Assembly (NCBI GenBank): GCA_964007475.1
Contig: OZ023274.1
Location: 84,463,936-84,527,935, forward strand
Reading direction: 5' to 3'
DNA: 64,000 bases
Source: Hybos culiciformis
Lineage: Eukaryota; Arthropoda; Insecta; Diptera; Hybotidae
The notes under the pieces were generated by a model. It was not told the origin of the DNA. It ran no database searches and saw only the letters and a program-made list of their open reading frames with translations. This document shows, one piece after another, positions 1-16,600 of this stretch. How positions within the stretch are numbered: position 1 is the stretch's first letter; every line of letters begins with the position of its first letter. The position numbers and the translations under genes were made by a program.

Positions 1-3000
1 AATAATAAAAAATCAAAAAAAATTTTTTTTTTTTTTTTTTAAATAAACAGATAACAAAACATTTGAGAATCTGCGATATTCTCACGAACACCTACATCAT
101 TAATTTGTTATAATTTTCTCTCTACAAGATTTTTGATATAAACAGAATTTTAGCAAAAAATCAAAACTATTTAATATTGATCACTCAACAAGAATTTATC
201 AAAAAAAAAATTAATTGGTTTAACGCGAAACGTTTTTGACAATTTAAATATTTTTTTTTTTTTATAAATCGAGGACGAAAAAAAGTTCAGTGAAACGAAT
301 TTAAATTAAGAATATCGAAAATATATACAAAAAAAAAGGGATATTTTGTCAATCGAAAAATATAAAATAGATCAAAAAAAATTAAATATATAAAAAAAAT
401 CAAAAAGTAAGAAAGGAAATATAAAATTAATTTTATAAAATTTAAACATTTTTAATATTTGAAAGAAAACATAAATTGAAAATTTTTTAATATTTGAACA
501 AAAAAAAAAGAAGTGAAGGACTTTGAGAAGAAATTAAAATGAACAAAAATAATGTTCTTAAAATTAAAAGTTAATTTATTCTAATTTGCAAAAGCTCTAT
601 TGAAAAAACTAAGGGCAAGTAGAGAAGTGTAACAAAACTTTTGATAACAATTGTTTCAAGAAAATTGTAAAGTACTCGTGGTTTGATACATATATATGGA
701 TTTGATTTGATACACGTTTCTATTCTCCCAAAACTAGAAATTTGTAATTTTTACATAAAAAATTAAATTTTGCTTTTGACAAAAAAGGAGAGTTTTCGAC
801 AATTAAATGAAAAACGTCTTTTAAAATTCATTTGTGACAAATTGCTCAATTATAACGATTTAAATTTAAAAGAGATGAAATATTAAATTAAAGAAATAAT
901 ATGTTTTTATTTTGTTTTAAGTTTATTTTATTTTATTCTTGGCAGAATCCAATCTTTTGTTTGAAATTTAATGATTTTAATTTTGCTACTTTTATAGAAA
1001 TTAATACTATAAATAAAGTCCATTATAAATAATTCAATTTTTAAGATGCGACATAAAATCATTAATCATAATAATTTCAACAAAATAAAATTAATGAAAT
1101 TTGAAAATTTTAAGGGGCGGTAAAATGTTAATAATAAAATGCTATGTTATTTGAAAAATGAACCTAATCTTAGATATAAATAACATCATATTCCATGATT
1201 AACTAATCTTTTCAATTATTTTTGTTAAAAAATGTTTATTGCACTCGAAATGCAAAATTATCATTTTATTAAACTCACAATACTTCAAATTAATCTTTCT
1301 AACAAAAAAAAATTAATATAATATTTCTTAGTTATTGGAAACCACAAAACTGTAATTTTAGAAAACCTCAAAATACTTCAAAATTAGAATTATTAAATTT
1401 ATTCCAATCCAATATGAAATATAATGAGCGTTTACTAAAATTTGTAGCGACAAGAACTTAATTCCTTTTAATGACTTTAGAAGTTTAGAAAATAAACGAA
1501 ATGTCAACATACATATTTAATTAAAATTTTTATTTATGTTGTGACACAAAATATTTCTAATTATAATGAAAAAAAAACTTCTGAATTTTTCGGAAAATAA
1601 CTTTAATTACTATAACAATTGAAAACACATAATTTATCTCAATATTCGAAAAGAGATTAAAGGAGCAAAATTTTCAATGAAAAAGTAAAATAAATTATTA
1701 AGATAAATTTTTCTTGGATTCCGATAATAACGTTTCTAACTATTTTTACTCAGTCTTTTTGTTTATAATTCGACACGTAAAGCAGAAGTTTGTACTGACC
1801 GCTTCATAAGAATTGAAATAAAGTACATTTTTTTTATCCACAAATATACTATCTAGTTGGACAACTCATGGTCTCATGGAATATATCATATTCATATAGA
1901 TGAAAATATTTTATTTCAATCAAAACTCATTTCCAAAAAAAAACTCATTGCTAAAAATAAACTACATATAAATGAACTTTTAGCATATAAATTTGTTTTT
2001 CTAGTTAAATCTACCATAAAAAATATTATCATGCTTCTTCATTTTTACAAGTCGTAAAGAAAATTTTATTCTCTTTCACTGAAAGTGAAAACTTTATACT
2101 GTTTTCAATGAAAAAAAAAAAAAACAATTTAAAATAAATTTCCATTGAATTTATTCACAATGTTAAAGAAAGTAAAAATATTTTTTTCCTTATTGTTTTA
2201 TACATAACATACATACCAAGATTGAGTTTTTTTTGTTTCTTTAACTGAGTTATTTAATACTTTTAACAACAACGAAATAAATTTACTCTTGACCTTGAAA
2301 TACAAAAAAAAATATATGCATCTTAACTTATGTTGCCTTTTGTGCAAGTTTATTTTATGGTCAGATATTTCATAGAAAAATTTTATTCGAATTTATAATT
2401 GATAATTGACTCATTTAATACAAACAATTATTTTTTAATATCTCTTAATAAAAATGAAAATGTAATTTCGAATTGAATAATTTTCAAAGACTTTATGTAT
2501 ATCACTCCGAATGGTTGCATCAATTATAACGGGATGTTTTGGTTGTCATGTCGTCAATTAAAAGAACAAGGTGGAAGGTTCAGTAGATGTATAATTTTAA
2601 AACGATATTATCATTAAAGTTATTTCACGCGATCATGTTATTGAAAATCTTTCTGAATAGCAGAGTGGAAACCATGATTTTATTCCACAGAACTTTATCT
2701 AATTAATAATTATTAATAATTGATTTTATTTATTTTTCATTAAATTTTTCATAATTTGTATATAACAATATATTTCTTCGCCTGTTCGTTAACATCTAAC
2801 AAGAGGTTTTGTTGTATGATACAAGTTATTGTAATTTATGTTAATTTTGTGAATACATTTTTTTTCCCATATTTAGGTTTATTGTTATAAAAAAGAGAAC
2901 ATAAACAATAATTTTATGGAGATCTATGTAGTTTTCATATTATTGAATATTCGTACTATTATCGATTATATCATTTGTATTTTGGTATTATTTACGTAAA

Positions 3001-4600
3001 TTTCTATCGTTCCACGATTTGTCATAAAATGAAGAAAAAAGTAACCCGCAAATAAGAAGATTATGAAATAAAGAAATAAAATTCAAAAGTACAAAAAAAT
3101 TTAAGTTGAGTAGCGTTGGGCTTCGAATTTTTGAATTGAATTGAATATTGGGACGAATTGCTGTTTATTATTTTGGAAAAACATTTTCAAGTTCAAAATT
3201 AATAAAAATATACTAAGTACTGCTTTCATTGATCTTTTATTTATATCTCTTCCTTATGAAAATGTTATAGAAAATGAAATAGGAACTTTGTTATTCCGCA
3301 GGTTACTGAAATTCAAATTTGATGAAGAATAAAATTGGTATAATATATAATTTCCTGACACATCTACATTAGGAATTTTGCAAATTTATTTTTTTTTTCA
3401 TTTGAAATTACATATGTTTTGGTATTGGCCTTAAAAATGACCATATACTTATTATGTGCACGATATACATATATAAAAAATTTTTGTCTCTGATTATGGC
3501 ATTGAATCTCGAGCATAATTAATAAGTTATATTATGTATATATGTCGGTATAAAAAACAATCGAAAATTAGCTTTGCAAAAAAAATTAAAAAATATTTTA
3601 ATACAGTAAATAAATAAATTAATTAATAATTCTTGTGATACTATGTGTTTATATATTGTAACAATGTATGTTGGCATCAGAGTAGATAGATTATTATTAC
3701 TATATTAAAAACTTAAAATTAATTTTATTTTAAGTTTAAATAAAAACCCAAACTAGGTGACAAAATGTATTTATATCTTCCGAATATAAAATACATTAAA
3801 AATTAAAATAAATTGCTATTCCAATTAACAATTACTGAAAATAACATTAATAAATGTATGATTATATGAAAAATTAATTCTAATTATGTTGCTACAATGC
3901 AAAGAACGAGAAAAAAATAAAATAAAAAACATGACAAACATTTGTATGCACTTTGCATGACAAAAATTAAATAAAATAAACAAAACTTTGGAGTTATTTT
4001 TTAACAAGAGTACTTAGGGTTATTTGATATAAAACAATAAAAAATTCAATCAACTACTTAGCTTTAGAAATCAAAGTTACAATATTCTAATAGTGATTGA
4101 CAAAGAAGGTTTGCACTTATATAACAATTTCAAGGTTTTGCTAATTTAATTTAGGTTCTTTCAAAGCTTTCAAAACAATAGTACTTTAATTTTTTAAAAT
4201 TAATTTTAATTCAGATTTAAAGCAATTTCTATTAAAACCTTTTTTGTTAATTACATTTTTATCGTAAGTAATTTACAACATATCTTGACTATATGTCTTA
4301 ATGTCTGAAAATATAACTTACTAACTATTTTGAAATATGTTAAACAACTTCAGAAATTTAGAAGATGTAAACAATTTTTTTGTGTTTATTTTTATTAAAA
4401 TTAAAAATATGTTAAATTTGATTTACCGATGTTCTGGAATGTTAACATTTTGCAGTAATTTTGTTGGTTTAGAGAGGATTTCAATTAGATAAAATTTAAA
4501 ATTTTATGTAAAATATATAAGAAACTTTGCAAAAATATAAATTAAATAACAAATTGTTATTAATTAATAGAAATTCTTGTTTTTTATTTTTCTTTTGCAG
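1..4600. other. Non-coding AT-rich DNA upstream of the CLIP-like gene
   Basis: Long A and T runs with stop codons in all frames. I see no conserved peptide, RNA gene or transposon end. The first coding exon of the next gene is preceded by a clear splice acceptor ending at 4600, so at least one 5' UTR exon and the promoter must lie upstream, here or outside the window; I cannot place them. Confidence 0.6.
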
Positions 4601-4618
4601 ATATTTTTTTGCCCCACA

Positions 4619-7600
4619 ATGATGTTGTGCATTAAAACGATATTTGTCCTTGGATTGTTAAGTATGCAATCAACAGTATTTGGACAAAATTACGATACAA
4701 ATCCATTTTTGAATGGATACGTAAATGATGTAAATGCTTTTTTGTCTGATCGAAAACACGAAAACGATGTTAATTTAAAAGATAATATTTATATAAATCA
4801 TGAAATTAATAGTCGAGCGGCAAAATTTTCTGGTCCGGAATATTTACCACCCACTGAGATATTGAGATGCAATGGTAAGGAAGTATGTGTTTTACAAAGT
4901 CTATGTCAAAATGGTTATTTTGTATCAAAGGATTTAAGTCAATCAGTAAAAAAGGTAAGAATATAAAAATATGAAATAATTTCATTCAAAACCTTTATTT
5001 AAAAAAAACAAACTATTTTTGATATTGTTTTTAGTTTTTGGTTTGCATAAGTTCGGAAATTCATTTTGAAAGAAAAGATATAATGAAAAAAGATAAAAAA
5101 AATAATCGAAATCATATGAAATTTAATTTAAAAATTATATAATTTTTCTTTTGGAAAAGGTGGTTCTATTCTTTAAATTACTCTGGAATTTTAAATCAAA
5201 AAATATATTGAACATATTCAAATTCCCAAAGAATTGAGACGAAATCATTAAAGTATTGATACGAAATAATTATGACAAATTTTAATATAATTTAATTTAT
5301 TTTATTTGCCACTTCTTAGTTATTTTAAATTACTTTTGAGTAATAGAATATACTTTACAGCGTCTGTGACCTATTCAGATATATAAAGTCCTTTTTTCTT
5401 ATTATTTCTAAAAATTGGATGAATCCAATACTTTCGCGGAATACATTAAAAAATTTCGTAAAATAAAGCAAATGATATCTTTTTTATTTTCCGAGTATAC
5501 ACAAATATTTACAAAATGCGTTCCTCTTCTTAAACCAATAAGACTTATTTTCTTCTTATTCAATGTTTAACAAAAAAAAAGAAAACAAAATGCTATTTTC
5601 TCGTTGAGAAAAAGACGGTAATAAATATCAAAAGAAGATGAATTACATTTTTTTTTGTTGAAAAAATAATTGAAAACATAAAATAAATTTAGACAATGAT
5701 ATATAAATCATTTATTGAATATTTCACTTTATTAAAAGTTTATTCATTATTTTATGCTTTTATTCCTTTTTCAATAAATGGTTTATACGCTATGAATAGT
5801 TGAATAGTTAGTTACAAATGTGTATAGTAAAATTTTGATGAATCGATTTAAAATTAAAAAGATTTGTTCATTGTTTAATTGAATTTTGAATTTTCTTCTG
5901 CTCAGTTGTAAATATTATTGAAATCAAAATTAGATAAAATCCAATATTCAATTTTAATATGAAAATAAAAACCAAGAAGAGAAGTGGCTATGAACGTATT
6001 TCCATTTCACACAAATAATTATATTTTCATTTTATTTATTATTTTTGTGTTTAATAAAAATACAGGACTTTAGGCCGTGAATTCGCCAGATGTATTTCGA
6101 AGTTTTATTCAGGAACCTTGCATAAAAATCATTAGTTATCATTGTCAAAGAACATAAACTTCCAATTTAATACTTTTAAAATAGAATGAAGTAAAATAAA
6201 TTTGTCATATAAAAGCTTAAATAAAGTTCTTTTTTAGCTAAAGATTGTTGCCATTGTAATTTTTACTCTTCAGGTTTAGGAAAATGTTCTAACTTTTTTT
6301 TGACGAATAATTATATAATAGTAAAAGCTATCAGAAGATAAAATTTGAAAAAAAAATTTAAGGAAATTTAAAATTTCTTGACGTTTTACTGAATTGAATT
6401 TATAACAAAAGTATCTCAATATTGAAATTTAATAAATTTTTCTTTTTCATAAAAACATATTTTATTGCCAGAGGGAAATGATTTTTTTTTTTATTAAATT
6501 ATTCCATTGTTAACAACAACAAAAAAAAATATATTTTTTGGTCACTAATATCGCATGTGCAATTTAAAAAAAAAAATCTTAAAATCTTCAAATTATTATT
6601 AGTTTTATGAATTCGTATTTATTTTCTGGGGATTTCCGTGTTGTCTCCCTTATTGTTTTTTCTGCAAATTGATTTATTTTAAAACAATTTCGCTTTCAGA
6701 GATTTAATCTCATTTAAAAATAAATAAAAAAAAGATGTTAGATAATAAATTAATTACTAATTTTAAAAGTTTAAAATTATAAAAATATTATTTTGAATAC
6801 AAAAGATTTTTATTTATTTTTTTTTGTATCTTTTCTAAAATAATATTTGAAATAGATTTTCTGGTTAATTAATTTTTTTAATTTTTTTATTGTTTAAAGT
6901 AATATTTATGTAAGATTTTTTAAACGAACTAGACTAAACTAAAACTAATTTTTTTTTTTGGTGGTAATAATATTTATTTTATTTTTAGTTTTGATTTTTA
7001 ATTACTGCGCTGTATTATTCTTTTTTATTTATATTTTGATTGAAATGTTGTTATAAAAACATTTATTTTGATAATATGTTGTCAGTTATAGCTGGTCGCA
7101 TTTATTCTACGGAATTTTGTATTCTTGTCTATATACATTCTTGTATATATATAGTATTCTTACTATCTGTATACTAATCAATGAGCACAAACCTTTAATT
7201 CGTTGCTTAAATTGCATATTAGATATCGTATTTCCAGTGTTGATTAGCATGACAGTTAGGTACCTGTATTTAGAAAAATAATATTCAAAGTGTCCTTTAA
7301 AGGTCACCATACAAAGATTTATCATAATATCAAAATTCCATAGTATTGATAAACTTAATATTAACTAAGTTACTGATGGTAATACAGTAGAAGTATCTTA
7401 AATCGATGTGTTTTTTAATGTTTAATATAATCCCTACAATACTTTCAAAGGTGTTTTCTTACATGACACTAAACAAAGATTATCAATTTTGAAGCATATT
7501 AAATTATATATAATATTAATAAAGTCATTTTCCCGAAAGTAGCAATTATTTAAATTTTATTCTAAGTAAGGTAACGTATACCTTAAAGTTGTAAAAAAAA

Positions 7601-10600
7601 AAAAATATATTCATATTGCCAAAAATGTTTGATTATTTCATGAATTTGGAAATGAAAAAATGTATAAAATTTTATTAAACAAGATAATAATAAATCTTTA
7701 ATAAGAAAAGTTGTCATTTAAGGATTTCCGACATTTGAAAAAAAAAATGTTTACAGTTTATAATAAAATCAGAATTTTGTAGCCACTACTAAATTAATGA
7801 AAAATCTTATTTTGGTAAATAATTTTTATTCTTTAAACAAGTTATTAAAATATTCATTTTTAGTTGAGGTTTTTGATTTATTTTGGCTACTTTAAAGAAA
7901 TTTTAGAATAATAAATTTCTAAATCTGATTCATTTTGATAAGTTTTCTTCGTAATTTTAGGCTACACATTTTGTTGTTTTTTTTTTGGAAATATTTTAAT
8001 ATGTTAATTTAATTTAATTATGTAGAAATTATGTTCCGGTTATGCTTAATTAATAAGTCAATAACTTTTTAATCAAGTCTTATTTGAAGAGATAGTTTGT
8101 ATTTTTGTTTTTATTTTTCCCGCGCACGTCTACTTAAAGAATATTCATTTCACAGTCAAGGTTATTTTTTTATTGCTAAAATAAAATTTTTTATTTTTTT
8201 TTTTAAGTAAACATTTATAAACTTTCATTTTAAAAATAAATCAAAATTTATAATAATATAATATCCAGTAAAACTACATAATAATGTTTGTCTTCTTGTA
8301 TAATTTATTAAACGCCAAAAAATAAAAAAAAAAAATTTTTAATTAAATATTTCATATTTTTTACGAGCAGTTAATTAAATTAGGTGTTATAACAAAATTT
8401 GAATTTCGATAAACTGTATTTACAAGTTATTGTGATAAAAAAAATAAGTTAAAACTGATAGTGAAATTCTAGAGTGTTATGTACAATGTTATTTCGGTTA
8501 GATAAAGTGTTTGAAATTGTGTTTTAATACCAACATTGAAATATTCCAATTGACTATTTTAAAAAAAATGTGTCTAATTAATTAATTTCGCAAACCAAAC
8601 ACAGGCTTCAATAAACAAATAAACCCTATTCTTAATTAGTATAGTTAAAAAATTTCTTTTTACCTTGTAAATTGAAAGTTAAAAAGTCAACATTCTTATT
8701 TGTGTAGTAACAAAGAAGTATATAATTCATCATTGTAAAATTTCCTTAAGTATATATTTCATTTTTAATAAGATTTATAATCTTTGTAACGGTGTAACGG
8801 CAAGTATATGATTTTATTATTCATTAATAAAAACATCTTACGAAAATTATAATTTTAATTGCAAAATTTAATTGCATAAATTGAAGTAATAATTTATTTA
8901 TTAATAAAAATGTAATTAATTTAAATTTCTAATGAATCTACAAATTAATATATTCTTTGATTGTCTCAATAATTCAATTTGAAAAAAAAAAAAATAAAAA
9001 ATAAAAAATTGTTTATGCTAATTTTTCCCTTTTCTTATTAATGACGTACGTGGTTTTAATCAATTTATCTGTACACATATGCACTTACACTATCAAGGTC
9101 AAAGCTTTTAATTAATTTTTTTATTTTTTATTTCTTTTTGGCGCATATTTTATGATGACATTGTACGACAATTACTTATTTATGTTGAGGAAAATATTAT
9201 TTAAGCGGAAAATAATAAATAATAATTTTAATAATGCTGTATCTGGCATAATGATCTATCTGTAAAAACTTATTGAACTGAGAAAAAATTTATTTTTTTT
9301 TTATATGAATGACGAAAAGAAAATAAATATTATGAATCTTAAAGTAAAAATATTAATTATCTTTTTATAAAGTAACAATGTTGTGCCAAAGGAAATGAAA
9401 TGAAGCATTTCAATTAAAAAAAATTATTATATATGTTTATTTTATGTATATAAATGCATGTTGTATTTATGCTTTTAATACATGCACGCTTATAAAAAAA
9501 AATATAAGGCATGTGAAATATTGTCCACAAAATATTGAGCTTAAAGTAATGTTAATCAAAAAATTGAACAGCTAAAATCACTTGACTTGAAAAATATTGC
9601 TTTTTTGCCCCATTTGTTTTGATATTTTTCGTAACATTTATTTGTTTTTGTTCGCCCTACTTTTCAAACTTATCAAGATATTTACATACTTATTATAATT
9701 GATATAATTGAAATATTAAAACAATTAAAATAAAAAAAAATAATAATAATATTAATAAAAGCAGCGGAATTCGTTTTTGGGTTATTGAAGCACCAACTTT
9801 ATTTTACCCAATTGTTTCGCGAACAACTTTATATTGAAAATCTGTTTTAATAATAAATTTCCCCACAGGACGAGATTGTGAAAATTTGATTCCGAACTCA
9901 TTTGAAAAACAATCTTCCAAAAAAATTACCGTTTAAATATTACAAAATTGAGTTGAGTCTTATAATTGATTTAAATTGTTTTAATATCTTAGAAAGATTT
10001 GAAAATATATAAAAAAATTTATTTCTTTATTATTTTTTCTTGTAGAATAAAAACCGTAAAAACCTGTCAGTTAAAATGAAATGATGTTTTTTGCGTTTTT
10101 ATTATTTATTATTTTACAATAGTGTAATGTACCGAAGGCATTAAGGAATCTTTATAATTTTATATTTCTTCTTTCTATAAATGAAGCAAAATTTTTCACA
10201 TATTATTTATATATTTATTTACAATTTACATTATGTTTATGTTAAATTTTTCACATATTTTTTGCGTCTCTTTCAAAAGGTTGACGTGTTCAGATCAAAT
10301 AATTTCATTTTGTTTAGCAACTCATTTTTCATTCAAAATTAATTCGCAATTTTTGTTGGATGAAATCATATAAACTGAAATAAATAAATTTTGAAATTTA
10401 TTCAAAAATGTTGAATATTAATAATAAATATTATACTCATATGAAGTTATATTAAATTAACCCAAAGATCTTTTTAAATTTCTGAAAATAATTTTGTTTG
10501 AAATAAATTCTATATAATATAATATATAATATACTTTATAATTTATAAACTTTTGCTGTTCTTTTATATCTTTTGATATTGCTCAACATTATTACTGAAA

Positions 10601-13600
10601 TACATATAGTTAATTTACTTCGACTTGTTCAGTTTATGTACCTATTTTGTTAATTTCATTTATTGTTCATTTAGTAATCAATAAATATTATTACTTCATA
10701 TTTTTCTATTAAATCACTTCATACTTTTCATTAAATTATTTTATCGATAAATCTTAAACGAAATAATAAAAACTTGAAATCTGATATATTTTCTTCGTAA
10801 TCCTTTCTCAAATGCTTTTGTAGCTTACGGTTTTATTTGAATTGACTTGTGTACTTAATCGAATGTATCATCTAATTTAAAATTTTAAAAATTGGATGAA
10901 AAAGAATATAAAATCTAAAAATAAATACAATGAACTGAGAACTTGAATTATTATTTATTTGCATATTAATGAAAATTGTTTATTTGAAAATTATTGTAAT
11001 TTTTTAGATCGAGTTTATTCAGTGCTTAAAAGTTTTTCGCATAAAATATATGCCAATCTAGAATTGAAATTAGAATTAGAATATAATAAAACAAAAAACT
11101 GAAGTCATAAACTTGATCTATAAAAAAAAAGTTGGTCATCAAAATCAACACTTTATGCTTTTGATCTTTAAATTTTAGTGTTTTAAAATTAATACAAGTT
11201 TTATTAGCGTTATGTTTTGCATAACATTTAAAAGACATGTGTAATTTCAAGCATAATTAAAATATTATTATAATGAAATGCAATTTATTTTTAACTTACT
11301 GGTTTAAGTATAATGTCAGTCAACTTCACAAAAGATGCGAAAATAGTCAAATAATTTTAAAATAAATAAACTAAACTGTGATTCTAAAATTTTTTGGTTA
11401 TATTTTTGAAGTTCTAAATCGAGTTATCATAAATTAAATGGTTGGAATAGGTTTAGAAAAAATATATGTACATTAGAAAATACTTAGTAATCTTTTTATG
11501 AAATTTGAACATTGTACTTAAATTAATTTAAATTTTTTTTCAACAGGATTGTGATTCCAAAAAGGAAACGTGTTGTTTGTATAAAGAGCCAGTGAAACCT
11601 TCGACACCGTGTCTTGAAACTAATTTCGCATGTGTTTCTGCAAATCAATGTTTGAATGGTCAAATAACATTACTAAATTTCAAAAAGTCAACTGGTGCGG
11701 TGAGTAAATAATAATTTATATCTTTGTAAAAAAAATTATATATGTATTAGTAAAAATCGAGGTAAAAATGTTGACGAATGAATATTGGAATTTGTTTACT
11801 ATTTTTTGTCTTATTTCAAAAAGTTATCTTGGAAAGGGTTTTTTTGACATCCCTTTATAAATATCATGGAAATTCTTACAAAATATTTATTTAACGGAAT
11901 ATTAACTTTAATATAGAGCCAAACATATTTATATTTTAAAAATAAAATTATTAAGTTATTGTATTTACTTATTATTTGTATTGCTTATGGCTATAAATCT
12001 TGAAATTGTCATTAAGAATCCTTTAAAAAAAAATTGTTAATAAATTAATTTTTATTATTATGTAATAATTTTATATCGTAAAAATTTATTGGTAATAAAA
12101 CCCAGCATGATTGCAATATTTTATAATATTTTTCATATTTACATCTCTTTTTCTGTATGGTAGAAATCAATTATATCAATATAGCCATAACGTGTAAATA
12201 ATCAGGGAAATTACCTGCTGACATAATTTTTGTAAAAAAACATATGTTTATATGCTTTTTTTTTTAATACTTCAGATGATAAAAAACGTAAACATGCAAC
12301 ATATAATTGAGTTCAATTATAATATTTTAAAGTTAAGTTCAAATTTTTTTTGTTAAAGAAAATTTGAATTAAGTTTTCATTATGTTAATAATAAAGCATG
12401 AATCAGAACTATAAATTGAAATTGCATTAATATATGAAATTAAAAATATCATCATAAGAATTCAGAAATGTAGTGAAATTATTATGTTCATAATACTTTA
12501 CAAATATTGTTAAAAGATAAATACTCTTCTCATACTCGTAAAAATTACAAAAGTTTGATGATGGTGGAAAAATTTAAAGTAAATAAATTATTTTTTGACA
12601 AATGATGCAAAAGAGTCGTTCATATGCTGCTACTTAATTGTACTGCTTTTATCTTAGATTGTGTAGTCAGCTTTACGTCTGCGGATTATAATATGAACTA
12701 AACTTCTGTAAACTTATTAGTTTAAGTCTTATATTAATTATTTTGTTGCTATCAAAGAAAAGTTCAACTTTCAGTTTCAATAAAAATAATATTAATATTC
12801 ACATTATGAAATTAGATTTTATTTAAAATCTTAGTAATTTAATTAAATTTTACTGTTCTTTTAATAGTAAACTATATCATTAATCATATTATATGAAATT
12901 GTAGCAAATCGTTTCTTTCAATTTTATTCAATAAATTGTTATGTGCCGGAAGACGCATAATATCTTTTCTAATATCTTTTCTTTTCTTTTTCAAAGTAAT
13001 AATGATGAAGTTTTATATAAGTAATTTTCAACTATAAAAAACTAAATCAATTCTAAAGAAAACTAAAGAAAAAGTTAATAAAATTGTAACGGAAATTACA
13101 TGAAATTTTGATTTAATTATAATAAAAATATACTTAATAATAATTATAATTGTTAGAGAAATTTTTTTTTTCTAACAGATCTAATAATATATTTGTTATC
13201 TTTATATATTATTATTATCGCTTAAACACTTGAGGTTTTTTTTTATTCTTATCGCTTAAACACTTGAGATTTTTAGCTATGGCTTGACATTATTGAAATT
13301 TTGATTATATAGCGGTTTTGATTATTAAAAATTTATACATCTTCACGCTATTCATGTCATTGGTATAGTAAATCTCACAGTCCATTCAACAACTTCATAT
13401 TTTTTCGTGAAGGCGTCGAGAAATAGAGTTCATAGAATTAATTTTGTGATTCATTGACACTGAAAAATACATAATAACTCGCCCAAAAATAAATAGCAAA
13501 TGAATTGTAGCAAAATTTGCTACTCGAAAATTATAATTTTATATTGGGTTTTCTAGCGAAAAATAAATAACAAAAAATATTTTTTATAGAATATGAGTTT

Positions 13601-16600
13601 ATGAAATTTTTATGACAAATATTGCTATAATCATATGAACAAATATATTAAAAAATAAAACTATTTTTCCTTGATATGGACAAATAGCAAATTTTGATAA
13701 CTTTATTCACTAGTTCTATTTGAACTATGTACATATTGAAAAATATACAGAAATTATAGCTGCCGCAGCTATCTGTTTTTTCACTGCATAAATAAATTTT
13801 GGAATTTAATTTCAAAAGAATTATTTTATGAAAGCTTCATAAATATTATTGTGAATATTCCATAAAAATTTCTTTGATACTTCATTTCTTTATTATGCGA
13901 TGATTTTTGAACAATAGTATTGATAACATCATTATATATAATGCCTAAGTTGTGATTAAGCATGAAAATTAATTTATCAACTTCCTTGAAATCTATTTTT
14001 TTTTTATTCGCATTGAATCTAGAAGGAAATTGAAATTTTTTAATCTTATTTTAATCAGAAATTTTTTTTATTAAAATTCATCTATGTACACATATATTTA
14101 TCGACAATTTAATTATAAATTCATCTTTTATTAATTTTTCTATCTTAAATGGAAACGAATGAAGAAAATTTGTGATAGGTATCTATTAATCTATGCAGCT
14201 TATTCTCTAAGTAATATATTAATTTATTATAAGCGCTCCTTCATATCGAGGTAGGTGGTCTCGATATCAATGTGTACACAAATAATGTACTTATCCATTC
14301 ATACATACATTTTCATTTATTGTGTTATTGCATATATTTGTTTATATAATACATATTATGCATAAATACAGGTTGTTTCAATAGCTATATCAGACTTCAA
14401 ATTGGTTTTTGCATTATTATTAGCAATTTTTATTTTTATTTTTAAATAAATCTATTCCAAATCCATTGGTAATCAAAACGTTCAGATCAGAAAGAATAAA
14501 ACCTTTGAGAAGAAAAAGATATCTATCATACATTAATAACATTAAAAAATTCAAGCAAAATTCATTTTTTTTTCACTTGATTTGAAATTTTTCCCAAATT
14601 AATAATCTGTCGTCGCAAAAAGAGACACCCTTTATTAAAAAAAACTGCATTCATTGAAGTCTTTCTAGAAAAATTAAATAAAAGAAGACAATTGACGCAT
14701 TAATTTGATTTATTAAGCAATTGAGTTGTTTGAGTCCCATCGTTATGTAATATGTATAACCATATTAATATGTCGCTTACATACATAAAATTTCTGTATA
14801 ATTGGTTACTTGAAATTTATTCATATTCTAATCCCTATAAAATAATAAGCCATTTTAAAGTAGAAAATTCCTATCAATAATGTACATAGGTACTTAAAAG
14901 TAAAATTATATAAGTTTGTCGACGGAGTGTCTCACTCGATATATAGGTAGTTAAAAGTAAAATTATATAAGTTTGTCGACGGAGTGTCTCACTCGATATA
15001 ACTCAGGATTCTCATAAACAATTGGACAATTGGAAGTTGGTCCCTTTACGTTTCAGACTATATTGTTATAAAAAAAGTTGGCCTAAATTGGGGAAATTAT
15101 ATTGATAAATAAATTTATTTTTGACCGTAAACGTGATTTCGTGTTTAAATTGTCAGACACTTACAGTATCACAACCTTCTGTTATCGTTTACTTCGTAAC
15201 ATAGTTACATAAATAATTCAGGCATTATATTAAATTTCCGTAAATGTTGAAAAAAGTTTACAAAAAGAAATTGTTTTTTTTTTACTTGAACAAAATTTAT
15301 CTTTTTGTTTACCTTGAAAAAGTATGTAAAAACATTAGTCATTTTTATTGCAAACATGTAAAAATGTTTTTGAATGTTACCTATAAGATACACATTTTAA
15401 CTATAAATAGTTTTTTTTCAGTTTTATTAGATTTGATGAAAGTACCATCACTCATATCTTTTTTTTCTTTCACTAAGACAAAAGCTGCATGTATAATAAA
15501 TCATGCTAAAATTGATAATATAAATTTTTATTTCTTACGTGAACTTTATATACGTAGTATGTACACATATAAGCATTCCTATGTATGTACATAGCAATAA
15601 TAAAATTTGACCATGTCAACATTATGATTAAATTTTTATCTTTTAAATGTTAACATAAATTTTGTGCATAAAAACATAAACACATAATATGAATATACCT
15701 AATGTAGGTAGGTATGTAAAAAATATATTTTTTGTAGTAGGTCACCCACAACTTCTAATATGGATATTGAAACCAGTATTAGAAATAAAAAATATATCAT
15801 CAATAAAAACGTAATAAAACTGTCAAATAAATACTGCCATGAAAAAATGCACATTTTTCCGGAATATACACAGACATTTCGGTGTCATCTAATTTAAACA
15901 TCAAAATTAGATGATCTTAAAAATAATAATGATTATTAAAAATTGGCAAAAAATTATTAATATTTTTTTTGTTTTATTATTTTATTAATTTATTTATGTT
16001 TGACATAGATGTTTGAGTATATGTTAAATCGATTGTTGTTGTAATTTGTCAAAGTGATCACAAGAGCAATCGCAAGAGCCATCAGAAAAATTTTGAGTTG
16101 CAATCTTTTTTCAACAGAAAAATAAACATTTCTATTTTTTTGTTTGTTTATTTTATTATGAGTACCTCGAATTTTTAACTCACTTATAGAATTTATGGCA
16201 AAAGACTGAACGAAGTAGTCATTAATCAAAGATTCAATAAAATCAAATAAGATGATTTTTAATAATATTGTTTCAATTATTTTTACCCCAAATCTAAAAA
16301 ATACCAGTTGGGAAATGATACAATCTCAAAAGTGCACTTGGTTACTTCTTGAATAGCTTCATTAAAATATTGGCTTATAATTAAATCAAATTCCTATTAC
16401 TGTTATACAATTTTATGAAATGTCATCGTAGGTCGGACTAAGTAGAATAAAAACAAAAAATTCGGAATTAAATAATTAGGAAGTTAAAACTGCATCAATA
16501 AAAATTTTTATCATCAGGTTTTGATCTGGTCAAGTTGGACCTGGATATATACATAAATATGTATGTAAATGATATATTCAATCTTGATAAAAACTAAAAT

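Noticed and set aside
15205..16229. Overlapping 60-116 aa open frames in intron 2 of the CLIP-like gene
   Set aside because: A/T-driven frames without motif, splice context or paralog support.
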